Source: Chamaelirium japonicum (lineage: Eukaryota > Streptophyta > Magnoliopsida > Liliales > Melanthiaceae). From it: DNA of 64,000 nucleotides. Positions 32,401 to 44,617 of the stretch are shown here, one piece after another; positions within the stretch are counted from its first letter, which is position 1; the number at the start of each line of letters is the position of its first letter. The stretch is from assembly GCA_947650365.1 (NCBI GenBank), contig CANTAL010000140.1, forward strand, positions 248,001-312,000. The letters are read 5' to 3'. A program made the position numbers and the translations under genes. Under the pieces are notes generated by a model. That model saw nothing but the letters and a program-made list of their open reading frames with translations, was not told the DNA's origin and searched no databases.

Positions 32401-35400
32401 GTACGAAGGAATTAGAATGGATCATGCGAATGAATTAGAATGGATTGTACTAATGAATTAGAATGGATACATTCGTGCGAATGAATTAGAATGGATCGTA
32501 CGAATGAGTAAGAGTGGATCGTACGAATGAGTTAGAATGGATCTTACGAATGAATTAAAATGGATCATGCGAATGAATTAGAATGGATCGTACGAATGAA
32601 TTAGAATAGATTGTGTGAATGAATTAGAATGGATCGTACGAATGAATTAGAACGGATCGTATGAATGAATTAGAATGGATCGTACTAATGAATTAGAAAG
32701 GATACATTCGTGCGAACGAATTAGAATGCATCGAACGAAGGAATTGGAATGGATCGTATGGACTAATTAGAATCGATACATTCGTGCGAATGAATTAGAA
32801 TGGATCGTATGAATGAATTAGCATGGATCGTACGAATGAATTAGAATGGATCGTGCGAATGAATTAGAATGGATCGTGCGAATGAATTAGAATGGATCGT
32901 GCGAATGAATTTGAATGGATTGTACGAATGAATTAGAATAGATACATTCATGCGAATAAATTAGACTGGATCGTACGAATGAGTAAGAATGGATCATACG
33001 AATAAATTAGAATGGATCGTACGAATGAATTAAAATGAATCGTGCGAATGAATTGGAATGGATCGTACGAATAAATTAGAATAGATTGTGCGAATGAATT
33101 AGAATGGAACATATGAATGGATCGTACGAATGAATTAGAATGGATACATTCGTGCGAATGAATTAGAATGGATCGTATAAATGAATTAGAATAGATCGTA
33201 CGAATGAATTAGAATGGATCGTACGAATGAATTAGAATGGATCGTGCGAATGAACTATAATGGATTGTACGAATGAATTAGAATGGATACATTCGTGCGA
33301 ATTAATTAGAATGGATCGTATGAATGTATAAGAATGCATCATACGAATGAATTAGAATGGATCGTACGAATGAATTAGAATGGATCATGCGAATGAATTA
33401 GAATGGATCGTACGAATGATTTAGAATAGATTGTGCGAATGAATTAGAATGGGTCATACGAATGAAATAGAATGGATCGTACGAAAGAATTAGAATGGAT
33501 CGTATGAATGAATTAGAATGGATCGTGCGAATGAATTAGAATGGATACATTCGTGCGAATGAATTAGAATGGATCGTACGAATGATTTAGAATAGATTAT
33601 GCGAATGAATTATAATGGATCGTACGAATGAATTAGAATGGATCGTACGAAGGAATTAGAATGTATTGTGCGAATGAATTAGAATGGATTGTACTAATGA
33701 ATTAGAATGGATACATTCGTGCGAATGAATTAGAATGGATCGAACGAATGAGTAAAAATGGATCGTACGAATGAATTAGAATTGATCGTACAAATAAATT
33801 AGAATGGATCGTGCGTATGAATGAGAATGGATCGTACGAATGAATTTGAATAGATTGTGCGAATGAATTAGAATAGATTGTGTGAATGAATTAGAGTGGA
33901 TCGTACGAATGAATTAGAATGGATAGTAAGAATGAATTAGAAAGGATCATATGAATGAATTAGAATGGATTCTATGAATGAATTAGAATGGATCATGAGA
34001 ATGAATTAGAATGGATCGTATGAATGAATTAGAATGGATCGTACGAAGGAATTAGAATAGATCGTACGAATGAATTAGAATGGATTGTACTAATGAATTA
34101 GAATGGATACATTCGTGCGAATGAATTAGAATTGATCATACGAATGAGTAAGAATGGATCGTACGAATGAATTAGAATGGATCGTATGAATGAATTAGAA
34201 TGGATCATATGAATGAATTATAATGGATCGTATGAATGAATTAGAATGGATCGTGCGAATGAATTAGAATGGATCATATAAATGAATTAGAATGGATCGT
34301 ACGAATGAATTAGAATGGATTGTGCGAATGAATTAGAATGGACTGTACGAATGAATTAGAATGGATACATTCATGCGAATGAATTAGAATGGATCATACG
34401 AATGAGTAAGAATGGATCGTACGAATAAATTAGAATGGATCATACAAATGAATTAGAATGAATCGTGCAAATGAATTAGAATGGATCGTACGAATGAATT
34501 AGAATAGATTGTGCAAATGATTTAGAATGGAACGTACGAATGGATCGTACGAATGAATTAGAATGGATACATTCGTGCGAATGAATTAGAATGGATCGTA
34601 TGAATGAATTAGAATGGATCGTAGGAATGAATTAGAATGGATCGTACGAATGAATTAGAATGGATTGTACGAATGAATTAGAATGGATACATTCGTGCGA
34701 ATGAATTAGAATGGATCGTTTGAATGTGTAAGAATGGATTATACGAATGAATTAGAATGGAACGTACGAATGAATTAGAATGGATCGTGCGAATGAATTA
34801 GATTGGATCGTACGAATGATTTAGAATAGATTGTGCGAATGAATTAGAATGGGTCATACGAATGAATTAGAATGGATCGTACGAAGGAATTAGAATGGAT
34901 ACATTAGTTCGAATGAATTAGAATGAATAGTACGAATGATTTAGAATAGATTGTGTGAATGTATTAGAATGGATTGTATGAATTAATTAGAATGGATCGT
35001 ACGAAGGAATTAGAATGGATCGTGCGAATGAAATAGAATGGATTATACAAATGAATTAGAATGGATATATTCGTGTGAATGAATTAGAATGGATCGTACG
35101 AATGAGTAAGAATGGATCGTACGAATGAATTAGAATGGATCGTACGAATGAATTAGAATGGATCATGCGAATGAATTAGAATGGATCGTACAAATGAATT
35201 AGAATAGATCGTGTGAATGAATTAGAATGGATCGTACGAATGAATTAGAATGGATCGTACGAATGAATTAGAATGGATCGTACTAATGAATTAGAATGGA
35301 GACATTCGTGCGTACGAATTAGAATGCATCGAACGAAGGACTTAGAATGGATCGTACAAATGAATTAGAATCGATACATTCGTGCGAATGAATTAGAATT

Positions 35401-38400
35401 GATCGTACGAATGAATTAGAATGGATCGTGCGAATGAATTAGAATGGATCGTATGAATGAATTAGAATGGATCGTACGAATGAATTAGAATGGATCGTGC
35501 GAATGAATTAGAATGGATTGTACGAATGAATTAGAATGGATACATTCATGCGAATGAATTAGACTGGATCATACAAATGAGTAAGAATGGATCGTACGAA
35601 TAAATTAGAATGGATCGTACGAATGAATTAGAATGAATCGTGCGAATGAATTAGAATGGATCGTACGAATGAATTAGAATAGATTGTGCGAATGAATTAA
35701 AATGGAACGTATGAATGGATCGTACGAATGAATTAGAATGGATACATTCGTGCGAATGAGTTAGAATGGATCTTATGAATGAATTAGAATGGATCGTACG
35801 AATGAATTAGAATGGATCGTACGAATGAATTAGAATGGATCGTGCGATTGAATTAGAATGGATTGGACGAATGAATTAGAATGGATACATTCGTGCGAAT
35901 GAATTAGATTGGATTGTATGAATGTTTAAGAATGGATCATACGAATGAATTAGAATGGATCGTACGAATGAATTAGAATGGATCGTGTGAATGAATTAGA
36001 ATGGATCGTACGAATGATTTAGAATAGATTGCGTGAATGAATTAGAATGGGTCATAAGAATGAATTAGAATGGATCGTGCGAAGGAATTAGAATGGATCA
36101 TGCGAATGAATTAGAATGGATTGCACAAATGAATTAGAATGGATACATTCGTGAGAATGAATTAGAATGGATCGTACGAATGATTTATAATAGATTATGC
36201 GAATGAATTATAATGGATCGTACGAATGAATTAGAATGGATCGTACGAAGGAATTAGAATGGATCATGCGAATGAATTAGAATGGATTACACTAATGAAT
36301 TAGAATGGATACATTCGTGCGAATGAATTAGAATGGATCGTACGAATGAGTAAGAATAGATCGTACGAATGAATTAGAATGGATCGTGCGAATGAATTAG
36401 AATGGATCGTGCGAATGAATTAGAATAGATCGTACGAATGAATTAGAATAGATTGAGTGAATGAATTAGAATAGATTGTGTGAATAAATTAGAGTGGATC
36501 GTACGAAAGAATTAGAATGGATCGTAGGAAAGAATTAGAAAGGATCATATGAATGAATTAGAATGGATCGTATGAATGAATTAGAATGGATCGTGCGAAT
36601 GAAATAGAATGGATCGTATGAATGAATTAGAATGGATCGTACGAAGGAATTAGAATGGATCGTGCGAATGAATTAGAATGGATTGTACTAATGAATTAGA
36701 ATCGATACATTTGTGCGAATGAATTAGAATGGATCGTACGAATGAGTAAGCATGGATCGTACGAATGAATTAGAATGGATCGTGCGAATGAATTTGAATA
36801 GATTGTGTGAATGAATTAGAATAGATCGTATGAATGAATTACAATGGATCGTATGAATGAATTAGAATGGATCATAGGAATGAATTAGAATGGATCGTGC
36901 GAATGAATTAGAATGGATCGTATGAATGAATTAGAATGGATCGTATGAATGAATTAGAATGGATCGTGCGATTGAATTAGAATGGACTGTACGAATGAAT
37001 TAGAATGGATACATTCATGCAAATGAATTAGAATGGATCGTACGAATGAGTAAGAATGGATCATACGAATAAAATAGAATGGATCGTACGAATGAATTAG
37101 AATGAATCGTGCAAATGAATATGAATGGATCGTACGAATGAATTAGAATAGTTTGCGCGAATGAATTAAAATGGAACGTACGAATGGATCGTACGAATGA
37201 ATTAGAATGAATACATTCGTGCGAATGAATTAGAATGGATCGTATGAATGAATTTGAATGGATCATCCGAATGAATTAGAATGGATCGTACGAATGAATT
37301 GGAATGGATCGTGCGAATGAATTAGAATGGATTGTACGAATGAATTAGAATGGATACATTCATGCGAATGACTTAGAATGGATCGTATGAATGTTTAAGA
37401 ATGGAACATACGAATGAATTAGAATGGATCGTACGAATGAATTAGAATGGATCGTGCGAATGAATTAGAATAGATCGTACGAATGATTTAGAATAGATTG
37501 TGCGAATGAATTAGAATGGGTCGTACGAATTAATTAGAATTGATACATTCGTGCGAATGAATTAGAATGGATCGAATGAATGGATTAGAATGGATCGTAC
37601 GAATGAATTAGAATGGATACATTCGTGCGAATGAATTAGAATGGTTCGTACGAAGGAATTAGAATAGATCATACGAATGAATTAGAATGGATACATTCGT
37701 GCAAATGAATTAGAATGGATCGTATGAATGAATTAAAATGGATCGTACGAATGAATTAGAATTGATCGTGCGAATGAATTAGAATCGATCGTATGAATGA
37801 ATTGGAATGGATCGTATGAATGAATTAGAATGGATCGTGCGAATGTATTAGAATGGATTGTACGAATGAATTAGAATGGATACATTCGTGTGACTGAATT
37901 AGAATAGGTCGTACGAATGAGTAAGAATGGATTGTACGAATGAATTAGAATGAATAGTACCAATGAATTAAAATGGATTGTACGAATGAATTAGAATGGA
38001 TCGTACGAATCATATAGAATAGATTGTGCGAATGAATTAGAATGGATCATTCGAATGAATTAGAATGGATATATTCGTTCAAATGAATTAGAATAGATTG
38101 TACGAAGGAATTAGAATGGATCGTACGAATGAATTCGAATGGATTCATTCGTGCGAATGAATTAGAATGGATCGTACGAATGAATTAGAATTGATTATAC
38201 GAATGAATTAGAATGGATCATGCGAAAGAATTAGAATGGATCTTACGAATGAATTACAATGGATCATATGGATGAATTAGAATGGATTGTGCGAATGAAT
38301 TAGAATGGATTGTACGAATGAATTTGAATGGATACATTCGTGCGAATGAATTAGAATGGATCGTACGAATGAGTAAGAATGGATCGTACGAATGAATTAG

Positions 38401-41055
38401 AATGGATCATATGAATGACTTAGAATTGATCGTGCGAATGAATAGAATGGATCCTACGAATGAATTAAAATAGATTGTGCGAATGAAATAGAATGGATCG
38501 TATGAATGAATTAGAATGGATACATTCGTGCGAATGAATTAGAATGGATCGTATGAATAAATTAGAATGGATCGAATGAATGAATTAGAATGGATCATAC
38601 GAATGAATTAGAATGGATACATTCGTTCAAAAGAATAAGAATGGATCGTACGAAAGAATTAGAATGGATCGCAAGAATGAATTAGAAAGGATGCATTCAT
38701 GCGAATGAATTAGAATGGATCATATGAATGAATTAGAATGGATCGTGCGAATGAATTAGAATGGATCGTGCGAATGAATTAGAATGGATCGTGCGAATGA
38801 ATTAGAATGGATCGTGCGAATGAATTAGAATGGATCGTACGAATGAATTAGAATGGATCGTACGAATGAATTAGAATGGATCGTGCGAATGAATTAGAAT
38901 GGATCGTGCGAATGAATTAGAATGGATCGTACGAATAAATTAGAATGGATACATTCGTGTGAATGAATTAGAATGGATCGTACAAATCAGTAAGAATGAA
39001 TCGTACGAATGAATTAGAATGGATCATGCGAATGAATTAGAATGGTTCGTACGAATGAATTAGAATAGATTGTGTGAATGAATTAGAATGGATCGTACAA
39101 ATGAATTAGAATAGATACTTTCGTGCGAATGAATTAGAATGGATCGTATGAATGAATTAGAATGGATCGTATGAATGAATTAGAATGGATTATACGAACG
39201 AATTAGAATAGATACATTCGTGCGAATGAATTAGAATAGATCGCACGAAGGAATTAGAATGGATCATACGATTGAATTAGAATAGATACATTCGTGCGAA
39301 TTAATTAGAATGGATCGTATGAATGAATTATAATGGATCATACGAATGAATTAGAATGGATCGTGCGAATGAATTAGAATGGATCATACGAATGAATTAG
39401 AACAGATTGTACAAATGAATTAGAATGGATCGTACGAATGAATTAGAATGGATCGTGAGAATGAATTAGAATGGATTTGACGAATGAATTAGAATGGATA
39501 CATTCGTGCGAATGAATTAGAACGGATCAGACGAATGAGTAAGAATGGATCTTACAAATGAATTAGAATGGATCGTACGAATAAATTAGAATGGATCATG
39601 CGAATGAATTAGAATGGTTCGTACGATTGAATTAGAATAGATTGTGCGAATGAATTAGAATGGATCGTACGAATGAATTAGAATGGATACATTCGTGCGA
39701 ATAAATTAGAAAGGATCGTATGAATGAATTAGAATATATCGTATGAATGAATTAGAATGGATACATTCGTGCGAATGAATTAGAATGGATAGTACGAAGG
39801 AATTAGAATGGATCGTACGAATGAATTAGAATGGATTGTACGAATGAATTAGAATGGATAAATTTGTGCGAATGAATTAGAATGGATCGTACGAATGTGT
39901 AAGAATGGATCGTATGAATGAATTAGAATGGGTCGTGCGAATGAATTAGAATGGATCGTATGAATGAATTAGAATTGATTGTGCGAATGTATTAGAATGG
40001 ATCGTACGAATGAATTAGAATGGATATATTTGTACAAATGAATTAAAATGGATCGCATGAATGAATTAGAATGGATCGTATGAATGAATTAAAATGGATC
40101 GTACGAATGAATTAGAATGGATACATTCGTGCGAATGAACTAGAATGGATCATACGAAGAAATTAGATTGGATAGTATGAACGAATTAGAATGGATAAAT
40201 TCGTGCGAATAAATTTGAATGGATCGTACGAATGAATTAGAATAGATCGTGCGAATTAATTAGAATGGATCATGTGAATGAATTAGAATGGATCATGTGA
40301 ATGAATTAGAATGGATTATACGAATGAATTAGAATGGATACATTCGTGCGAGTGAATTAGAATGGATCGTACGAATGAGTAAGAACGGATCGCACGAATG
40401 AATTAGAATGGATCGTACGAATGAATTAGAATGGATGGTACGAATGAATTAGAATGGATCGTACGAAAGAATTATAATAGATTGTGCGAAAGAATTCGAA
40501 TAGAACGTATGAATGAATTAGAATGGATACATTCATGCAAATGAATTAGAATGGAACGTATGAATGAATTAGAATGGATCGTACGAATGAATTAGAATGG
40601 ATACATTCGTGCGAATGAATTAGAATGGATCGTATGAATGAATTAGAATGGATCGTTTGAATGAATTAGAATGGATCGTACGAATGAATCAGAATGGATC
40701 GTGCGAATAATTAGACTGGATAGTACTAATAAATTAGAATGGATCATACGAATGAGTAAGAATGGATTGTACGAATGAATTAGAATGGATCGTACGAATG
40801 AATTAGAATGGATCGTGCGAATGAATTAGAATGGATCGTATGAAAGAATTAGAATAGATTGTGCGAATGAATTAGAATGGATCCTATGAATGAATTAGAA
40901 TGGATACATTCGTGATAATGAATTAGAATGGATTGTATGAATGAATTAGAATGGATTATATAAATGAATTAGAATGGATCATACGAATATATTAGAATGG
41001 ATACATTCATGCAAATGAATTAAAATGGATCGTTTGAAGGAATTTGAATGGATCG
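29452..41055. repeat. 23-bp satellite array, left block (11.6 kb)
   Basis: Continuous tandem repeat of a 23-bp monomer, GAATGAATTAGAATGG followed by ATCGTAC or a variant (GTGC, GTATG). At intervals the monomer has 5 extra bases (ACATT before CGTGC), and a GAATGAGTAAGAATGG variant often comes one monomer later. Super-repeat markers recur at 1.2-1.5 kb. The period keeps minus-strand frames open in places (for example 37015-37266); these are not genes. Nothing else is seen in this block. Confidence 0.97.
41051..41055. repeat. Target-site duplication of T2, left copy
   Basis: GATCG precedes the LTR and is repeated at 53551-53555. Removing T2 and one copy restores a normal satellite monomer (GAATGGATCGTACGAATG). 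Confidence 0.95.
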
Positions 41056-42019
41056 TGTTGGGGGTAGCTGAAACTCGCACAGGAGTTCGTCCTCTCCCTC
41101 GTGTTCACCAGATCATCTAGGCAGGGAGCGAGATCCACATTGGGCTGAAGGGGCCCAAGGCAAAGAACTCGCCAAACTCGTTCAGGAGCTCGCCTAGGCT
41201 CTCCCAGGAGGTCGCCCAAGCTCGGTCAGGAGCTCGCCTAGGCTCTACCATGAGCTCGCCCAAGTTCGCTCTGGAGCTCGCTCTCTCAGCCCGAAAGGAG
41301 CTCGCCCCCGAAAGGAGCTCGCCCCCGAATGGAGTGTATCTGAGTGCAGCTCGCCCCTCCCAGACTCCGCAGGAGCTCGCCCAAGTTCAGAAAATGGCTT
41401 AGACAAAGAGCGCGAAGGAGCTCGCCCAAGCCCTCCCAGGAGATCGCCAAGCTCGTTCAGGAGCTCGCTTAGCTCGCTCCAGAGCTCGCCTAAGCTCGCC
41501 CCGACCCCTGTTTATCGAAGAGGTTGCTCCCACAAGGTCCAACTCTTGATAGAAATGGACGGAAGGACGGAGCAGTGCCGGGCGAGCTCCTCTTTGCTTC
41601 CTCCCTGAGATCGCCCAGACTTGAACATTCCAGAATAGCCACCTGGCCGCGACAAGAAAGATGCTCTCCCTCACTCAAACCGCCTGGCACGCTTGACGAC
41701 AGAATGTCAGGGCGCGAGTACCAAGGACTGTCAGACCCACGCGAGCCAGATCATGGGGGTCTAGAAGGCTCTGGAAGAATCTCCACGTGTCGGGCCACGG
41801 TAGGCCGCCTATTGCTATAAATGCTCACCCCCAGGCTCCATAGTACAGGTTCGAATCCCATTTCCCTACCACTTTGGTATACAACAGCTCGCCGTTGTGC
41901 TACCGTGACTGACTTGAGCGTCGGAGGGTCTGCGCTCCTAAGGGAGCCAGCCGTTCTCACGTTCTCTTTTCTTTGTCTTGCAGGTGGCTCGCAAGGACCA
42001 GCGAAAATATCCACCAACA
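41056..42019 (+). mobile_element. T2 5' LTR
   Basis: TGTTGGGGGTAGCTGAAAC to CCACCAACA. It holds a block of GGAGCTCGCC-type short repeats (about 41180-41510) and TATAAAT at 41816-41822. From ~41500 on it is almost identical to 53020-53550. Confidence 0.95.
41816..41822 (+). promoter_or_regulatory. T2 LTR TATA box
   Basis: TATAAAT in GCTATAAATGCTCACC; repeated in the 3' LTR at 53347-53353. Confidence 0.7.
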
Positions 42020-42021
42020 TT

Positions 42022-42038
42022 TGGCGCCGTCTGTGGGA
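42022..42038 (+). other. T2 primer-binding site
   Basis: TGGCGCCGTCTGTGGGA two bases after the LTR, shared by all three Tat elements here. Confidence 0.87.
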
Positions 42039-42109
42039 TCTTCGACTGGTTCCTACGAGAACGCCCACGACCACACGGTCGAACGCCGTCGGCTCTCGTA
42101 ACCCCAAAG

Positions 42110-44611
42110 ATGGCTCCGGCGATAAGGGGACGCAGGCGGACGAGGGCCCGTATGGGGTCTGTGCACAGCGAACCCCCCGCTGAGACTCCCCAGCCCTTTG
42201 TCCCGCTCAGTGACCAGCTCCTGTTGGAGATGTTGGCCACCCAGCGGGCAATGATGGAGGAGTTGACGCGCTTGCGTCAGGCCCCGGCGGCGAGCCGGCG
42301 ATCGGGCCCATCGAGGGCCGCATCCCCCGCGCGACCTCCCGTCTCGTCGCGCCTGCCCGCGACCGTCCCAGCTCGGCGGACTTCTCACCCGGAATCCCCT
42401 GTTGAGAGGACGGCCGTGCGTTGAGCGAAGGAGACCCCACTCACAAGGTTACAGAAGCTTGTGACCCAGCGGTCTAGCAACCAGGCGACCTCGCGCGCGA
42501 CCATCCCTCGCCGCCGTAGCCGGAGTGTCGACTCTGACGGGTCAGAGGCAAGGTCTCAAGAGAGGGATCGCGACCCGCGCCATCGGCGACGAGGGAAAGA
42601 GCCTGCGGTCGCTATACCTTCCGAACCTCGAGAGGCAACGGCCTCCCATAGACCAACCGCCACGTTGAAGGGATCCGCGGGCGAGCAGCCAGGAGGCCGC
42701 CGGTCGGTAGCCCCTGAAGGTCACCGCGGGCTGGATCCGAACCTCCCTCGAGGGAGCGCGCATGGCCGCCTAGGACCTGCGCAGCCGCCTTTGGGATTTC
42801 TCCCCGGGCACTGGCTGCGATCTAGTGCGCCAGTAGATTTACTGGAGGATCTCGCCGCCCACGGAGGTAGCTCGCCTTTCACCAGCGAGGTCCACCAAGG
42901 GGGTTTTCCTCACCATTGGACCCCCCCGAAGTTTGTATTGTTCGACGGGTCGCAGGATCCCGTTGACCATCTCTTGGCCTACAGAAAGCTTCTATTTTTC
43001 CGGGACCAGGACCACGTCCTATGCCGAGCGTTCCCGAGCAGTTTGACCGGCTCGGCTTTGAATTGGTTCCACAAGTTGCCGTCCGGCATGATCCCCGACT
43101 TTCCAACTCTCTCTAGGCTATTCCTGGAGCAGTATCGCTGCAATAGGCAGCCCCCGAAGAGGATCGAGTCTCTGTTTACTTTAGCCATGGGAGCTCGCAA
43201 AACGCTCCGGTGCTTCGCAACGCGATTCCAAAGCGCCTACCTCGCTCTAGAAGACGCGGCGGGCCAGGATCGTACCGTGGTAAGTGCTTTCAGAAGCGCC
43301 CTCCCCGACGGGGGCAAGCTTCATGACGCCTTAGTGATCAAGGACCCTCGCACAATGGTTGAGCTATTTACCCTGGTCCAGCAACACATCAAACTCGAGG
43401 ATGCGGTGTTGGACCGAAAGGGAAAGGCAGCCGAGCAACGACCTCCTCCGGCTCTGCGACCTCTTGTCGTGAAGGCCGTGGAGAGGAGGGAGGTGGCACT
43501 TACGGTGCCATTGCCCGGACCGACCGCAGCTCCTGCAGTACAGCCAGCTGAAGCCCCTGCGGCGGTCGCTGGAAGGCCGGCGAACTGGCGCTTGCCTCCG
43601 GGACCCGAGGAGCGGGACTTCACCGTGCTAACCCACTCGCCCGGACAAATCTTCCATCAGATTCGAAGTGAGCCTTTCTTCCAGTACCCGCCACCCTTAC
43701 AGGTCGGAGAGCCCGGCTCTACCGACAACTCGCGGCGGTGCGCTTTTCATCGAAGCCCTGGGCATCACACTAACAGATGCCGCGCTCTGAAGAACCACCT
43801 GGAGGATTTGGTCACCTTGGGGCACTTGAACCAGTTCATCTCGCCCCCGAGGAGGTTCGAGGTGATTCCAGAACGAGCCCTTCGGGAGGGAGACCGCCCA
43901 GGACTCGCAGAGCCCGCCTTACCTCCACCTCCCCCGGGGGGACCGGCGATCTGCCACACCATTAGCGGACGGCTGAACGGCCCGAGATCCAGTAATGAAG
44001 CCCGCCGACGAGTTAGGGAGATGGAGCGGGCACAGAAGGTATTTTCCGTCTCGCTAACTCCTACTTTACTTCGAGCACCGAGGGTGGAAGCCCGCGATTT
44101 TCTCTGGTTTTCGGAAGACGACATGACTGGGGTCGTCACGCCCCACAATGACCCCCTCGTCATATGCCTGATGATGGCTAACATCGAGGTGAGGCGAGCT
44201 CTGGTCGATTCAGGGAGCGCCGTTGACATCCTTTTTCTGTCGGCCTACCTGCGAATGGGTTTAAGACTTGCCGACCTGTCTCCCTCGACGAGCTCCCTCA
44301 GCGGATTCACCGGCGAGATCGCCAAAGTAGCGGGAGAGATAACACTTACCGTGATCGCGGGTCCGGAAGCTCGCCAAGTCCGCTTTGCGGTAGTGGACGG
44401 AAGTTCCGCCTTTAATGCCATCCTTGGGCGGCCTTGGCTAAGGCAAATGAAGGCGATATCTTCACCCAACCATCAGGCCCTCAAATTCCCAACCACGAGC
44501 GGGGTCGTGGTTATTCGGGGTGATCAGGTAACCGCTACCATGTGCGAGCAGGATGTCCTTCACCTCATGGACATGGAGGTCACCGAGGCCAAGAGGCCCG
44601 CACCCTCCTAG
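42110..44611 (+). pseudogene. gag-pro: T2 Gag-protease with one nonsense codon
   Basis: 834 codons from ATG 42110 (MAPAIRGRR) to UAG 44609. The only break is TGA at 42422-42424, after VERTAVR; from 42425 the frame is open for 728 codons. Gag lies at residues ~270-385 (HVLCRAFPSSL, LNWFHKLPSG, LFLEQYRCN), the degenerate zinc knuckle at ~542-558 (CAFHRSPGHHTNRC) and the aspartic protease at ~690-790 (LVDSGSAVDILF, ILGRPWLRQM). The DSG in place of the DTG of T1 occurs also in T3, so it is a family trait and not damage. The basic, serine/arginine-rich N-terminal third shows no known domain. Confidence 0.92.
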
Positions 44612-44617
44612 CAATTA
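44609..44617 (+). promoter_or_regulatory. Putative stop-codon readthrough signal between gag-pro and pol (T2)
   Basis: TAG CAA TTA is exactly the context of the tobacco mosaic virus readthrough stop. The frame is open on both sides: 728 codons before it and about 766 after it to the frameshift. Confidence 0.65.

Noticed and set aside
37015..37266. Minus-strand ORFs with His/Ser/Phe/Ile repeats in the satellite
   Set aside because: The 23-bp monomer gives a 23-residue peptide period where frames happen to be open; frames are closed in most monomers.
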